Source: Ridgeia piscesae (lineage: Eukaryota; Annelida; Polychaeta; Sabellida; Siboglinidae). Taken from it: a stretch of 64,000 nt of DNA. Below, piece after piece: positions 25,262-52,496 of the stretch. Position numbers and translations under genes: made by a program. The notes below the pieces were generated by a model. It was not told the origin of the DNA and did no database searches. It saw nothing but the letters and a program-made list of their open reading frames with translations. The stretch lies in the NCBI GenBank assembly GCA_025642075.2, contig JAODUO010000124.1, forward strand, positions 1-64,000, in the 5' to 3' direction. The stretch's first letter is position 1. The number at the start of each line of letters is the position of its first letter.

Positions 25262-27230
25262 TCAAACTTGGCGTCGTGTCTGGTTACGTAGTTGTTTCCA
25301 AACATTTGACACGTAATATTTGCGTTTTGACCATCAAAATGTCAACCAATATATCGATGGTGAATGTACGTTATATTTAAGTCGATCGGTTATGTGTTTG
25401 TAATTAAAATATAGTTATTCCTTTGAAAAATGGCCGATTATTAGAAGATAAGAAAGCACACTTCCAAACTTCTTGAACACATGCTTCATAATTATCATCA
25501 CAAATCAATTCGTACATTTGCCAGTCATGATCTCAACATTTTAATTAATCTAGGTCTTTATGTAGTTCTTGTGGGTCTGACTGATTGTTAATTTCTCTGT
25601 ATAAGAAATAGTCATCTGCAAAGAGGCATATTGTGGAGTTGATATGTTTAGTTAAGTCACTAAATTAAGGAAGGGAGCCGGCCGTAATTCTTCTTATCTG
25701 TGACTGTGGAATATGTGTTACTGAAATACAATGACATACTGTTTTGTGTTAAATAAATGACTGTTTGAATTAATTGAGTCATTGAATTTATTGAGAAAAA
25801 ATGTTCTCTTAAATAATTGTCTGAAATAATTCCCTCCCTTAAAATTATACTAGAAGCAACAGGTGCTCAGTTTGTTTTGATGTTTTCTGTTGTAAGAAAA
25901 GAGCGGTTGGCTGCAAAATAGGTAACATATGAGATGTTGAGACGCCTGCAACATTCCTTCATGGCCACCTAGTGAAGACGGTGATACCCAATTTTGTACA
26001 CCTAACATAGTATTCATGATGGTACATTCCCTACATTATTACATGTGTTGAATCAAATGTAAACATATAGCAGTATTTACTATGTTGGTGATTTATTAAA
26101 ACAACCTTACACAGCATCATTATTCTCATCATGGTTGCTCATTGTATACAATTATCCTTAACATGATATATGGTATACAAGCTAAGATACATGGGCTCAT
26201 AAGGTTAGCATAATTGTGTGAAGATAACTTGCTTTTTAACTAGCTATATCAGTATTTATTAAACAGTAAGTTCCTCTAAATCACAGTATACAATCCTCGA
26301 CCAGGATTGCTTAAAGCGGTTTACACTTTACTCCCTGGCAAACCAGTTCAATGGAACACCATTTCATCTTCTGTAGGAAGAACCTAGCGATGCTGCAATT
26401 ATAGCACGAAGACTGTTTGTACACAATTATCTACCACTGTCTATAGCCAGATATGCTTTCATATAAATTATAGCTAAGTGAACTGGAGCAACGTAGAGTG
26501 AAAAAACTTGCCTAAGGTTTGACACGGCAGCACATCATTCAACCCAGGTTCTCTAAGTCGAGAGTCTGAGGTTGTAGGCACAGCCCCGCTACACTACTTT
26601 ATCCTACTGTTACCAATGATTCTTAAAAACAAAAGTAAAACTTCAACAATTCGCCTACCACCTCTCTTGAATTTAGTATGAAACTCGGCATCCCAGATAC
26701 AATTCCCCAGATTATAGGTATTTATTAATTATATGCATGCAGTTGGGAGTTTCTGATGAAGCCTTAATTAATGGTTGGATCCAGTTGGTTTCCATGTAAG
26801 TGTAGTGAAGGTTATTTGTTGGATATTGAGGGTTGTAGGTGGAAGTCCAAATGATGTAGGCCTATGCATCTGGTGAGCCTGAAATCTCATGAATTTCGAA
26901 ACTTAAACGTTAATTATTGGATTACTGCTCTCGGCCATATATACCATTAAACCTAAGTGAACCTGGGCAGTTACAATGTGACGTTGTTCAAGGTGTTTCA
27001 TAAAGCGGCTATGAAGTATGTATTCAAGACGTTTGGAAGTGTGCTTTCTTATCTTCTAATAATCGACTATTTTTGAAAGGAATAACTATCTTTTAATTGG
27101 CTTTAATATAATGTGCATTTTACCATCGGTATATTGGTTGACATTTCGATGGTCAAAACGCAAACTATTACGTTAAAATGTTTGGAATCAACAAACATAA
27201 ACAGAGACGACGCCAAATGATAACTTCTAT
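25262..27230. mobile_element. About 2 kb unit bounded by inverted repeats, containing a SINE
   Basis: The segment 25262-25490 (TTTGCGTTTTGACCATCAAA, ATGTCAACCAATATATCGAT, TAGTTATTCCTTTGAAAAAT, GAAGATAAGAAAGCACACTT) is the reverse complement of about 27035-27225. Arms are about 190-230 bp and well conserved. The interior of about 1.5 kb has no ORF that I recognise and contains SINE copy 2. It is best explained as a non-autonomous DNA element with long inverted repeats; flanking target duplications were not found. Confidence 0.65.
26283..26605 (-). mobile_element. tRNA-derived SINE, copy 2
   Basis: The body matches copy 3 at 55.3 kb: TATAGCCAGATA, AAGTGAACTGGAGCAACGTAGAGTG, AACTTGCCTAAGG and GACACGGCAGCACA on the + strand, i.e. 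the element is on the minus strand. The tRNA-like head is more diverged than in copy 3. Confidence 0.7.
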
Positions 27231-27930
27231 GAAATTGTATTTTAGTTTATTCTTGAACATAAATGGATAATCTAACAGTGAGCGTAATTCAAAACTTTGA
27301 AAATGGATATAATGGGTTTGCCTTCAAACATTCATATCGATTATAATTACTATTGAGCATTACACACAATTGAGTCCTCTATCAAACATCGGATGTAGTC
27401 TTGTCTGCGTAACCGGAAGTGTAAATTGACATACCGCTTGGTGACGTCACAACGTGGTCATCGTGCAATTCGGTCTAATGTATTGTATATACACATATTC
27501 CTTCACATATTTGGATACCCCAAATATACGTCATTTACGGATTAATTAACGTTCTGGACTAGAATGTAGGTGCACAGTCACACCCCAACTAAAGGGCTTG
27601 AATAAACTATAACCATCACTTCATGTTATGAACTGTGTGCGGTCTATGTTGAGCAATCTCCCCATTGTGTATTTCGTAGCCTCCTATCCGAATAAGAGAT
27701 ATACGCCAATGCTGTAATGCTGTAATGCTGTACACGGCGACAATATTAAGGCGATACAATTTTTTAGAGATTCCAAATACATGACACAATCTAACTGTGC
27801 ATCCCTTCAGGATCGTCCTCAAGAACTACTACTACTAGCCTACCTACATGCAGGATTATGCATGGGCGATAATGATACAATATCATGTAAAAATTGCCAA
27901 ATTAATTGAGTCAAGATATGTTATCATAAT

Positions 27931-27936
27931 TTTATT
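27931..27936 (-). terminator. Candidate polyadenylation signal of gene B (AATAAA)
   Basis: TTTATT on the + strand is AATAAA on the minus strand, about 180 bp after the gene B stop codon. The hexamer is common in AT-rich DNA, so support is positional only. Confidence 0.45.
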
Positions 27937-28114
27937 TTGTCACCAACATATTTGATAACGCTGCAAACTGTCTTCGGCATCGTGAAATACACACCGTATC
28001 AATATAATAATAATCAATTGATAATAACATGTTCAACTGTCAATACTGTAACTAATTTCATTACTATGAAACATATTGATATAATATGCCATGGTGATGC
28101 CCGTGCAACCAGAA

Positions 28115-42226
<14,112 letters not shown>

Positions 42227-42233
42227 CGTCTAT
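42227..42233 (-). other. Untranslated start of gene B exon (ATAGACG after CTGTTTCAG)
   Basis: The seven bases between acceptor CTGTTTCAG and the ATG begin ATAG, as in gene C, where TTTTTAG is followed by ATAG then ATG. The shared arrangement supports a conserved 5'-UTR intron. Confidence 0.65.
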
Positions 42234-42239
42234 CTGAAA

Positions 42240-43790
42240 CAGATCAGAAGTTGAACCTTTTTGTGTAGAAGTGGGATGTGACGTCAACATTACGATTAAT
42301 TCGACATGTGTTAAATGCGCCGGACACAGGGCTATCTGTGTGATTCCCGACACGTCATTAATATCACCAAGATACTAATATTATAATTCACCATATGACG
42401 ACAGCAATATATATATATATTTAAGCAAGTCAGCTGACATTGTTAGTGCTAATAGTTTTGTAAAAAAACTTATATATAAACAAGTGACAATCAGTGGAAA
42501 ATAATATAATTGCCACAATATAACAGCAAGAATACCAAAAGGACAGGGGCCTGGCGATTTGCAAACCACCGGAATGCACCACTATGTATTTATATAGACT
42601 GGCATTTTTACGAGACAAAATAATTATTAAAACATAAATTGTGATATATATTCCCACATATTCAACTAACCCTAACGTAGCGCCACCGAATATACCTTTT
42701 CCACATTCGAATTTCGCGCCACTCATCAATCAAAGTCCACTGCTTTATAATTAACGTCACCGGAAGTAGGGGGATAAATAAATCACTCCTAACGTAGATT
42801 AATAAACATAGACATTCTAAATTAGTGTCCGCATAGCATATATAACATTATTTCATGTCGTATTTAATTTAAAACCACTAGTAGATGGCAGCATGGGAAC
42901 GAAGGTATATTTTAGACATATGATTATGATGACCTCTAGCCAAATTGCATAATACTAGACCTAGTATAAAAATTTGAGCATGTGCTATTAACTTAAGTAG
43001 AATTCGATTGTAATTAACATGAAGCCTTGGCCTTCAGGTTTTAGATTGTTAACTAGCTTTTTGTCTTAGACTTTGTTTTGTGGCGCCGTGTATTTTATGC
43101 ATAATAATTTAAATATTACCAATTATTTATTGTCAACGTAATATGTTACAAAGCAATTTAACTAGTCACGCGCTCATACGAATGTCTTCGTTTTGCATTT
43201 TCGCTTTATGTCAATAAGCGGAAGTCAATTGTTGATTGATTCCGACTTGATCTTGCCTGCAGCCTTGGCTCAGTCCAGACTAACTTGATTGATTTGAATG
43301 AAAGTTGTTACCAGTGACACTGACAGTGATGGTGTAAAAATCGTGACACGTTTAAATTATGTTATACTACATGTAGCATCTGCATACTGCATATGAAAAG
43401 CAGGGTATACCACACAGCACGTTTCAATATACTACAACTGGTCCATCGGCTTGCTTACGTCGACTCGACGGCATCAAATTGATGTAAAACACAATTACAA
43501 AAATAATATCAGACTTTTTTAACCGGATGTAGAATTACATTCGAACACATCGAAAAGTAAACAAATGTAGTAAAACCGTTTTGAAAAGGCCCTAATGATT
43601 TAGGCCGGTTAACTGGAAGATTACCGAACGTCTTACCTAATCAGAAGACACGACAAATATATATATATATTTTAAATATATTAACGTATTCGGCATACGA
43701 ATGGCTAAATGTATTATTTCAGCGTCATCACGTGATACCCACGCAATGAGAGCAAACGAACAGTCAAAAAGAGGCTGCACTCATGCAAAT
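42240..43790. other. Upstream region of gene B, no exon recognised
   Basis: The 5'-untranslated exon and promoter of gene B should be in or beyond this region but could not be identified. A 99-codon hydrophobic minus-strand frame at 42729-42430 has no recognisable domain and is probably fortuitous. Confidence 0.4.
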
Positions 43791-44470
43791 AACGGTATAA
43801 TGATATTCTAACGACGGATGACAGTTGTAGTTTCCGACTGATGAATACTAGGACAATCAGATCTAAATATCTTTTGTTATAGTTTTCTTATCTTAACTTC
43901 TCGATTTACTATTGAGTTTACCTGTCATAGATATATAGCGATTTACGTAGCGCATATAGTATGAACGGTTTTAGCCAAATTTAGGCCGTATGTGTGAATG
44001 TGTCTTTTATGCAAATTGCATTTTCCATGCATTGGTGTACATTGTGGTTTTGCAACAGTTCGATAAGCATGTATATATGATAATCTAAATGCATACACAT
44101 TTGCCCCCAAAACAGGTTTGTATTGCGCGAAAGATGGCATTCTTCGTAATACCTTATCAAAATCGCTAAACACAAGTACTAGCCGTCGATGACATACTCA
44201 TAACTAGCTATGGCTATGACTTATGGCCTATTTAACAACCACCATAATAATCGAATAAAATGCATGATTTATGTGCTCATTTTTTAACGGCGAATTGTCA
44301 CACTGCTTCTGCTTGTAATCATACTTCGGAAAACATAGTCATTGTGGGTTATTTGGGGTCAGCCCGATTATTACAACAACAACAAAATACAGTCCTATTT
44401 TTTAACATGGAGACAATGCATTTCTTGCCTTCCAAATGCCCCTAACCTCGTTTTTGAGCGCTTACATACG
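43790..44470 (+). repeat. Dispersed repeat, second copy of the 11.34-12.0 kb unit
   Basis: It shares ordered blocks with 11426-11900: ATTCTAACGACGGATGACAG, TGATGAATACTAGGACAATCAG, ATAGCGATTTACGTAG, TATTGCGCGAAAGATGGCA, AACCACCATAATAATCGAAT and CACTGCTTCTGCTTGTAAT. Insertions and deletions between blocks are frequent. Confidence 0.7.
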
Positions 44471-44929
44471 TGGGATAGAGCGCAGCAAGTGTCATTTTGA
44501 CGCAGCCATTGCTTAACTTTAGGCTACTATTGTTTGTGTCTTAATAATTGTTTATGATAGTTTTAAATACTGATGCGACAGCCGCCTGTCACTACCATTA
44601 ATGTAATTGAATTCCCACGAATGGCGTACAATTTGAAATTATTATTTATATATTTATACTATAAAGTTATGTTCAACCAGCATGATCATGGCTCCCTGTT
44701 AATGTGAATATCCAATATCAATAATAAATAGCTTCTTTTATACTTTGCATGTTTAAAAAAAGATACTATTACAAGTTATACCCGCCGAAACACAATAATA
44801 TTATAGTGTAATTACGTATAGTTGTTTAATTGAGAGGCATACTTCAATAATAACTTATTTGTACATTAATTATGTTATTGTTTGTATTTGGCAGTATATA
44901 AACATGGATTCAGCTTAGTTGAACATCTT

Positions 44930-44935
44930 GTATAT

Positions 44936-45029
<94 letters not shown>
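44930..45029. repeat. (TA)n microsatellite
   Basis: About 100 bp of TA dinucleotides with two short interruptions. Confidence 0.97.
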
Positions 45030-45032
<3 letters not shown>

Positions 45033-45436
45033 GTAATTCATATGGGGTTTCACTATAAATAACAGTTGTGTAATAAATTACGTGCAACTAAATGAAATAA
45101 TTGTATGTGAAATATGTATGTGTAGCTATACAATGGGAATTGTTTTCTACAAAAAGACGTCTTGGGCTGCACAAAACTCCCTTACTTGCAAATGGTTTTT
45201 AGAGGCTACACAAATTCAATCCACATATCGAGACCCTATACAGTTTTTACTATACATATTTATTAGCCAATCAACTAAATTGCATACATTTAAACAACGA
45301 AATATAATGAATTATATCAATTTCGTCATATGTCAATAAAACACACGCACACACGAATGAATTACATGAATAGTATGTATTATTGGTTATCATAGTTTAA
45401 AGAATCTTATAATTGGATTGGAATTAGCTTCAACAG

Positions 45437-45438
<2 letters not shown>

Positions 45439-45490
<52 letters not shown>
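45439..45490. repeat. (AT)n microsatellite
   Basis: About 52 bp of uninterrupted AT dinucleotides. Confidence 0.97.
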
Positions 45491-45495
<5 letters not shown>

Positions 45496-45499
45496 TTGA

Positions 45500-46330
45500 A
45501 TTTTCAATTAACACATACAAATATACCATGAATAAATTATAAATAAATTAACAACAAATAATAACGCAAGAATTTAAACAGCTTTGATTTGCATTCCTAA
45601 TAAATTATTACCTCTAAATTCTTAAATGTACGAAAACTACAAATTCGAACCTATGAAACGAAATTATAATTTTAATTCAAGTATATATTCTTGAATTTGT
45701 TATTCATCATTTTTAAATAAACTACATTGGACGCAGTTCCCTGCAATATGCTAGTGTCACATATGTATGCCACTGCCGTAGCCGGAAGTTGTTTCTATGT
45801 GACAACTTCATAACTTTCATATTTGTTACACTTGAAGTACAGCTATAAAGCTATTGCTATTCATAATCAATAAGACATTGAGATAAATGTTGGTAAATCA
45901 ATGCAACTCATAATATTCCAATGCGTACATTCCGGCGCGACAAACAAATGGGTATTTGACGAGATGACGACGGAATTTCTGGCTGTTTTGTTTTTAGCAA
46001 AATCGTCGGTGAACCAATGTTTCTTGATATTGTGTATATATTGTATTACTTAAAACACTAAGAGATTTGCATCTGACTGGTTTGTTGTGCTCTCATGAAA
46101 GGGAAGGGCATTAGGGCACACGATTTATGCCCCGACCAGTACGTCGCTACGGTTAGCCCAGTCACACGACACACAAGTCCACTTCAACGAAAAGCTTGTG
46201 TAAGCTTGTACGGCTTAACTAGTAAAATAAGACGTAGCGACGGATTTACAATTGTCCAAAGCTTTAAACCAATGCGTTTTCATGTTCCAATGTGTGATAA
46301 AGCTAGTTCTAGCGAGGCACTATGACAATT
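45500..46330. other. No recognisable gene
   Basis: AT-rich. A 76-codon + strand frame at 46095-46325 has no domain I know and no splice support. Confidence 0.4.
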
Positions 46331-48419
46331 AAAGACATTTTCGTCAATTTTCGTTAATATACAAAATAAAGAGGCTATGCTAAATGTAAGAAATGATATA
46401 AACTCTTCTGAAATATATAAACAATTAGACACAAACCCAACAACTGATCAAAACCATAATTATAATATTATCATCAATGTAATACACAGAGCTAAAAACA
46501 AATATATGACTATGAAACTAGTGCAATTTATAAAAGAAATACTAGCATAAATAGTATACATGGATAACTCATGGCCAGCGAATATCAATGAGATACACAG
46601 ATAAACTTTACAAACAATTAAACATCACTAACCCTGATTCTCATTCTTCAGTGACAGATAAATCAGAAATTGTAAATAAATTCAATGCATTTGTTACCAA
46701 TATATGTAGTAATCTGGCAAATAAAATTAAATATAAAGGCGCTCGTGGACATACATTATTATCTAAATAAAATAGTAAACAGTAACTTCATATTTAAATA
46801 CGTTGAAGGTGTCATAAAGAGAACAATAATTAATTTACCCAACAAAAGTAGGTATGGATATGTTGATCACTCTAATAAATTGCTAAACATTCTTGAACCA
46901 GCACAAAACAAATGTCTAGCGTTATTAACAAAACAAGTGCTAATCACAGGAATATTCCCTGATAAATACAACATGGCAAAGGTAATCCCAGTCTACAAAA
47001 CGGTGAGCCAACATTATTCAATAATTGTAGGCTAATATCACTTCTTCCAGCTATTTCAAAAGTACTTGCAACAATTTATTATTTTCGAACAATTGTCATC
47101 CTACTTAAAGGGAACCAAAAGGGAAATATTACGTGCTATGCACGTGAAAGAGCTAATACAAAGCAACCATTCTGAATGGTAATCACATTTTTAACGTCAG
47201 TGGTTTATTAGTAAAATAATTCCAAAGTGGATAATTTTACTGAAATCATCGGCTTCATAGAGGCGTCCATGATGCGCCTCTTCCTGTTGTCTGACCGTGG
47301 TCTGACCACTCAGCACGCAGAACCGGCCTTAAAGTCACGTGTCCGATTACGTGCGTCAATGCTATCGCCGTTGTAAACACAATGTTGTAAGATACGCGAA
47401 CTTCGAAGAAGGACATCCGTTCGAAGAACGTTGCTTCGAATAGGATGTTTCTCACCGTATATACTGGGTCGAGATCCGCAGAAACGTCGGCGACGTCGTT
47501 GTTTTGAAGTATGGAGCTGTGCAAACGATATTAGCGCGATATTTAATCACCACCGATACGCGTCGAAACGGGTTACCGGTCGAATCCTTCCGTCGCCGTA
47601 GCCAAGTCATCAGAGCGGTTAGTAAATATGATTAAGTCTTCTTTATCTAAATTGTTTAAATATTGTACCATTAGACACATTGCGATGTCTGTCGTGATGA
47701 CTTATGTACATATTGATATTGTTCATAAACGTCCACCACAGTTAACTTTCTAGAAGGTATGTACATGGGATCATGGAGCCGCTAACTAGGTCCAAGCGAT
47801 TTAGGCCGTCCGATGTTGTTATTCATTATTATCAGTTTAATTTTATCCTACTTTGAATGGTATATATCACGTTTGCATGAACAGAGGCATAAAAATAAGG
47901 TAAAGCTACATGACCGTAACAAAACAAAAAAACAGCTGAATGCAAGCCATATCATATACGTCATAGTCAATTCGCATGAACGATAATATAGGCACTTTGA
48001 TATCACTCGCTAAATAAGTTTTCAAAAGTACTGCCTTTCGAGTTTCGTAGCTACGCATGCAGTTCCTATTTTCAGTTGACCGCTCTGAAAGTGCCAACAT
48101 GACTGCTATATTTTTCAGTAAACATATTATTCAAACATTAAAAAATAGTATTGCGAGTGTTGTTTTCAATCATGTTATTTGTTCAGTGAGAGAACAAATT
48201 ACAAATTATGTGTGCTGTATCAGTTCAGATACTCATACAACATTGATACTAGGACATGTTACAGGCTTACAGTAAAGGATGAAGAATTAGCTATGATGAG
48301 ACATAACTTATGTACTGTAAAAAATCACTTTGCCATTTTGCAATGTTGCCTTTATTGGTAGTTTCTTGAAATAGTGGGGACACACTGAGCAAACAAGAAG
48401 AAAGATTAACAGACTAACA

Positions 48420-48640
48420 TAATATACTAGATGGAACGTGGACTTGTAGATATCTCACAAGATCACTCTATCCAATACAACACTAGATCTTCAGGTAAAC
48501 ACTCGGTAAACATTTGGAACCAGTTTCTTCACCACCACAATGAGTGGAATTCTCTATCCTCAACCACTGTGTCGCGCAAATCACTAATGTAATTCAACAA
48601 TATTGTAATCCAATAGTTTAGCAAGTAAGTCAGATGATCC
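48420..48640 (+). mobile_element. Small LINE 3'-end fragment inside the insertion block
   Basis: Plus-strand translation near 48465-48560 gives IQYNTRSSGKHSVNIWNQFL and an EWNSL segment, resembling the conserved C-terminal YxTRS...FxxxxxWNxL region of CR1/L2 LINEs. It is short and broken. Confidence 0.5.
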
Positions 48641-48683
48641 ACCATGCACATTGGCGTGATGTCTCAATATGACATTTTGCCAG

Positions 48684-51102
48684 TTAAAGGGACCCAAAAG
48701 GGAAAAGTTACATGCTATGCACGTGCAAGAGTTAATAAAAACAAACTATTTTGAACGGTAATCAAATTTTTAACGTCAGTGGTTTATTAATAAAAAAATT
48801 GAACACCTTTTCCATCAAAGTTCGTAAGTCGCGCCATTTTGACTGATGTGTGACGTCGGCAAATGCTTGGCTCATTGAGCGGCAGAGCGGGCAACTCTGT
48901 ATTTAAAATTCCGTTAAAATAATCGCCAGGTGGCGCGTCGCGATGTTTACACCCACTTCGTGTACCCGGCTGTGAAGCGAACATGATTTTCGTTCAGAAA
49001 TAGCTGAATTTCGGTTGCAACGATAAGGGCCAACATTTTCAAGATAGAACTTAACGCGCTGGTAAACAAGACCCGCCGGAAGCCGAAATGCAGAGGCGAG
49101 TAACAAGCCGAGGCGACATTGACAAGTGGTCGAAACTCGCTGAAACTTCGAAACACTGACAGGTATTTTGATGGCCTCGCATTCGATCCCGGGATTCGGC
49201 GAGTTTCTTCTTAGTCACAGCCATGCCATGTATTATTCTCCAAATCAGTGGTGTAGTGTCGGATATGTTATACACAACGTGAGGTTTCCCAATTTGAAAC
49301 AAATATCATATGGGGTCATGGCTCTGCGATTTATGTCAGCGTGACACCCACACAGAGTAACAGGCTCGGTCCTTCGCCCTAGCTTAAAACTGTTTTCAGG
49401 AATCAATTTTCCAAATTGTCCACAACTGTGACAAAAATGCAGATTAATTGTTGTTTTTCAAATACTGGACATTATTATATTAACAGTAGCGACTGTGGCA
49501 TGCTTTTGTATTATTGATATAGCATGACATGTGCGGCTATGAAACAGATGTGTGTCAATCATAGATATAAATAGAACACACCAGTAGATCGAACTATAGC
49601 CATATAGGGGAAAGATTAATTATCTAACTATGTGGTGTCAATATTGAGTGTTCTTTTAATAGGCGTGGTATATTTAAAGGGAAAGTTTGGAGCATAATTC
49701 TGGAGGGCTAAATAAAAAAAGAAAATCACCACCCATGTTCTTTATGAAATCGACTTCATGCTGAATAATAGTTGTTTTTTAGCTGAAATATGTGTACAGT
49801 GGAATGTCTCTATTAAATATATCAATTTGAACTGGGTAAAAGTAACACAACTTGCAGAACAAATATTCTAAACTATAACATATGTGGATATATTTATGTA
49901 TATTCTGCGGTGATCTTAATTGCAATGTAACTTTGTTGTCGAGGTAACCATAATAGTGGTTATTTTTAATAGAGACATTCCACTGTACATATATTTCAGC
50001 TAAAAAACAACTATTATTCAGCATGAAGTCGATTTCATAAAGAACATGGGTGGTGATTATCTTTCTTTATTTAGCCCTCCAGAATTATGCTCCAAACTCT
50101 CCCTTTAAATATACCACGCCTATTAAAAGAACAATCAATATTGACACCACATAGTTAGATAATTAATCTTTCCCCTATAGTTCTACTGGTGTGTTCTATT
50201 TATATCTGTGATTGACACACATCTGTTTCATAGCCGCACAGGTCATGCTATGTCAATAATACAAAAACATGCCACAGTCGTTACTGTTAATATAATAATG
50301 TCCAGTATTTGAAGAAAAAAAAACCTAATCTGCATTTTTGTCACAGTTGTGGACAATTTGGAAATTGTTTCCTTAAAACAGTTTTAAGCTAGGGCGAAGG
50401 ACCGAGCCTGTCACTCTTGTGTCAGGCTGAGATAAATCGGAGAGCCATGCCCATGACCCCATGTGATATTTGTTTCAAATTGGGAAACCTCACGTTGTGT
50501 ATAACATATCAAACACTACACCACTGACTTGGAGAATAGTACACAGCACGGCTGTGACTAGGTAGAAACTCACCGAATCCCGGGATCGAATGCGAAGTGG
50601 CCTTCAAGTCAACATACCTGTCAGTGTTTCGAAGTTTCAGCGAGTTTCGACCACTTCTCAATGTCGCCTCGGCTTGTTACTCGCCTCTGTATTTCGGCTT
50701 CCGGCGGGTCTTCTTTACCAGGTTTACCAGCGTGTTCAGTTCTATCTTGAAAATGTTGGCCCTTATCGTTGCAACCGAAATTCAGCTATTTCTGAACGAA
50801 ATTTATGTTCGCTTCCTTACACGAAGCGGATGTACACATCGGGAAGCGCCATCTAGCGATTATTGTAACGGAATTTTAAATACAGATTTGCCCGATCTGC
50901 CGCTCATTGTGCCAAACATTCGCTACGTCATACATCAGTCAAAATGGCGCGATTTACGAACTTTGATAGAAAGATGTTCAGATTTTTTTTTACTAATAAA
51001 CCACTTACTTTAAAAAAAATGTGATTACCTTTCAGAATAGTTCGTTTTTATTAACTCTTTCACGTGCATAGCATGTAACTTTTCCCTTTTGGTTCCCTTT
51101 AA
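48684..51102. mobile_element. 2.4 kb giant palindrome (foldback element), TTAA borders
   Basis: Left arm 48684 to about 49816 and right arm about 49966 to 51102 are reverse complements along essentially their whole length of about 1.13 kb, enclosing about 150 bp. Matched landmarks include TTAAAGGGANCCAAAAGGGAA at both tips, GCGCCATTTTGACTGATGT, TTCGAAGTTTCAGCGAGTTT and AAATCGACTTCATGCTGAAT. Frames of 69-138 codons occur in both arms simply because the arms are copies of each other; they carry no recognised domain. This looks like a non-autonomous foldback element of a TTAA-targeting family. Confidence 0.9.
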
Positions 51103-51429
51103 GACACAAAGCTTTTATTTGATCATCAGTATAGTTTCCGACCGAAATATTCAACAAAATATGCGGCACTTGTACTAATAGATAAAATAATAACCCAACT
51201 GGATAAGAATGAAATACCAACTAACATTTATTTTGATCTTTCCAAGGCTTTTGATACAATTGATTGATGACAATTTTAATGGATAAGTTGAAATACTATG
51301 GTGTACATGGAATAAATCTCAAATTATTCAGCAGCTACCTAGAAAATCGTACAAAAATACACGGAAATTCACAATATCAAATCAAATATGTCATCAATTA
51401 CAACAGGTGTAACACAAGGATCAATTATT

Positions 51430-51432
<3 letters not shown>

Positions 51433-51481
<49 letters not shown>
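51433..51481. repeat. (TA)n microsatellite within the LINE
   Basis: About 49 bp of TA dinucleotides interrupt the LINE RT between the GVHGI and FADD-equivalent regions. Confidence 0.97.
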
Positions 51482-51484
<3 letters not shown>

Positions 51485-52496
51485 TTTGCTCAAGCAACAA
51501 ATTTTTTAACTATCTCATTGATGCCGACGATACAACCCAATCAAGTACACTAAACATGTTTAATGATAACATGCATTACCAAAATTTTGAATCTTTATTA
51601 AATATAGAACTTTTTAAGATAAGTGAATGACTCAAAATAAATAAATTATCACTAAATGTAGTAAAATCGAAAGACATGATATTTAAAAAGAAAGAGAACA
51701 TACACACTCACCCTGAAGATAGACAATGTAGATATTGAACAAGTTACGGATTTGTATTTCTTAGTAGATTTAATTATAGATACAAATTTAAACTGGAAAT
51801 ATCACACTGAAAACATATCAAATGCGTATTCTAAACAATAGGATTTATTTACAAATTGAAATATGTTACACCTAGATATTAAAATATATATTATATAGTT
51901 CATTAATAGAGCCACACGTTAATTATTGCATCATGACATTGGGCTTTGAATCAAACAGCATAATAAAATTACAAAAAAAAACTTAGAGTTATTACATTAA
52001 GTAACTACATTTCCCATACTGAACCACTATACGAAATAGTTAACTTATTAATATTAAAAATTTATTATAAATTAAAATTAAAATTAAAAAATTGAGGATT
52101 ATCTTTAAATATGAAGTACATAGTCATGATACTAGAGACAGAAACAAAATATACATTTACCAAGTCAAACATGCCTTTGCAAATAAATGCCTCAGGCACT
52201 TTTTGCCATTATTATTAAACAACTTACTCGAAATAGTTAAAGTAAAACGTATCTCACATAATACACAGATATTTGCAAAGTATGTTAAAATGTATTTCGT
52301 ACAATTTGTTTCAGTTAGCATGCAGTAACCAACACTGTTGTTGTGTGTATGCAAAATTAAGAATTAACACAACAACAATTACTACCTTATCACCCACGAG
52401 AAGGTTGAGGCTGACATCGTTGTACAATGGGGTGTCACTGCTGTCATTCAAATGATGGCGAGGGTGGGCTAATTTAGTTCATTTAACGCATTAACG

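Larger units (their letters stand above)
47105..51102. mobile_element. TTAA-flanked insertion block, about 4 kb
   Basis: The left end TTAAAGGGAACCAAAAGGGAA (47105) is the reverse complement of the right end, which closes ...GGTTCCCTTTAA (51102). TTAA appears at both borders and is consistent with a 4-bp target duplication, as used by piggyBac- and Kolobok-type transposons. No transposase ORF was found. The left 110 bp resemble the arms of the palindrome at 48684-51102 and then diverge. The stretch 47640-48683 includes a LINE 3' fragment, so the block is composite. Confidence 0.8.
46340..52400 (+). mobile_element. CR1/L2-like LINE split by an insertion of about 4 kb
   Basis: The 5' part (46340-47104) translates to IHRAKNKYMTMKLVQF, RDKLYKQL-like, TGIFPDKYNMAKVIPVYK and LLPAISKV segments. 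The 3' part (51103-52400) continues with DHQYSFRPKYSTKYAAL, FDLSKAFDTID, GVHGINLKLFSSYLENRTK and a tail region. Removing 47105-51098, i.e. keeping one TTAA, joins the two parts at the correct point of the RT, with one small frameshift nearby. An internal (TA)n lies at 51433-51481. The copy is inactive. Confidence 0.85.

Noticed and set aside
42430..42729. 99-codon hydrophobic minus-strand frame just upstream of gene B
   Set aside because: No recognised domain and no acceptor/donor relation to the gene B exon. The ATAG/ATG exon at 42233-42112 has far better support as the start.
50597..51013. 138-codon frame in the right arm of the palindrome, with a matching frame in the left arm
   Set aside because: Apparent conservation comes from the arms being inverted copies. 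No domain, odd composition, and the left-arm counterpart is broken.
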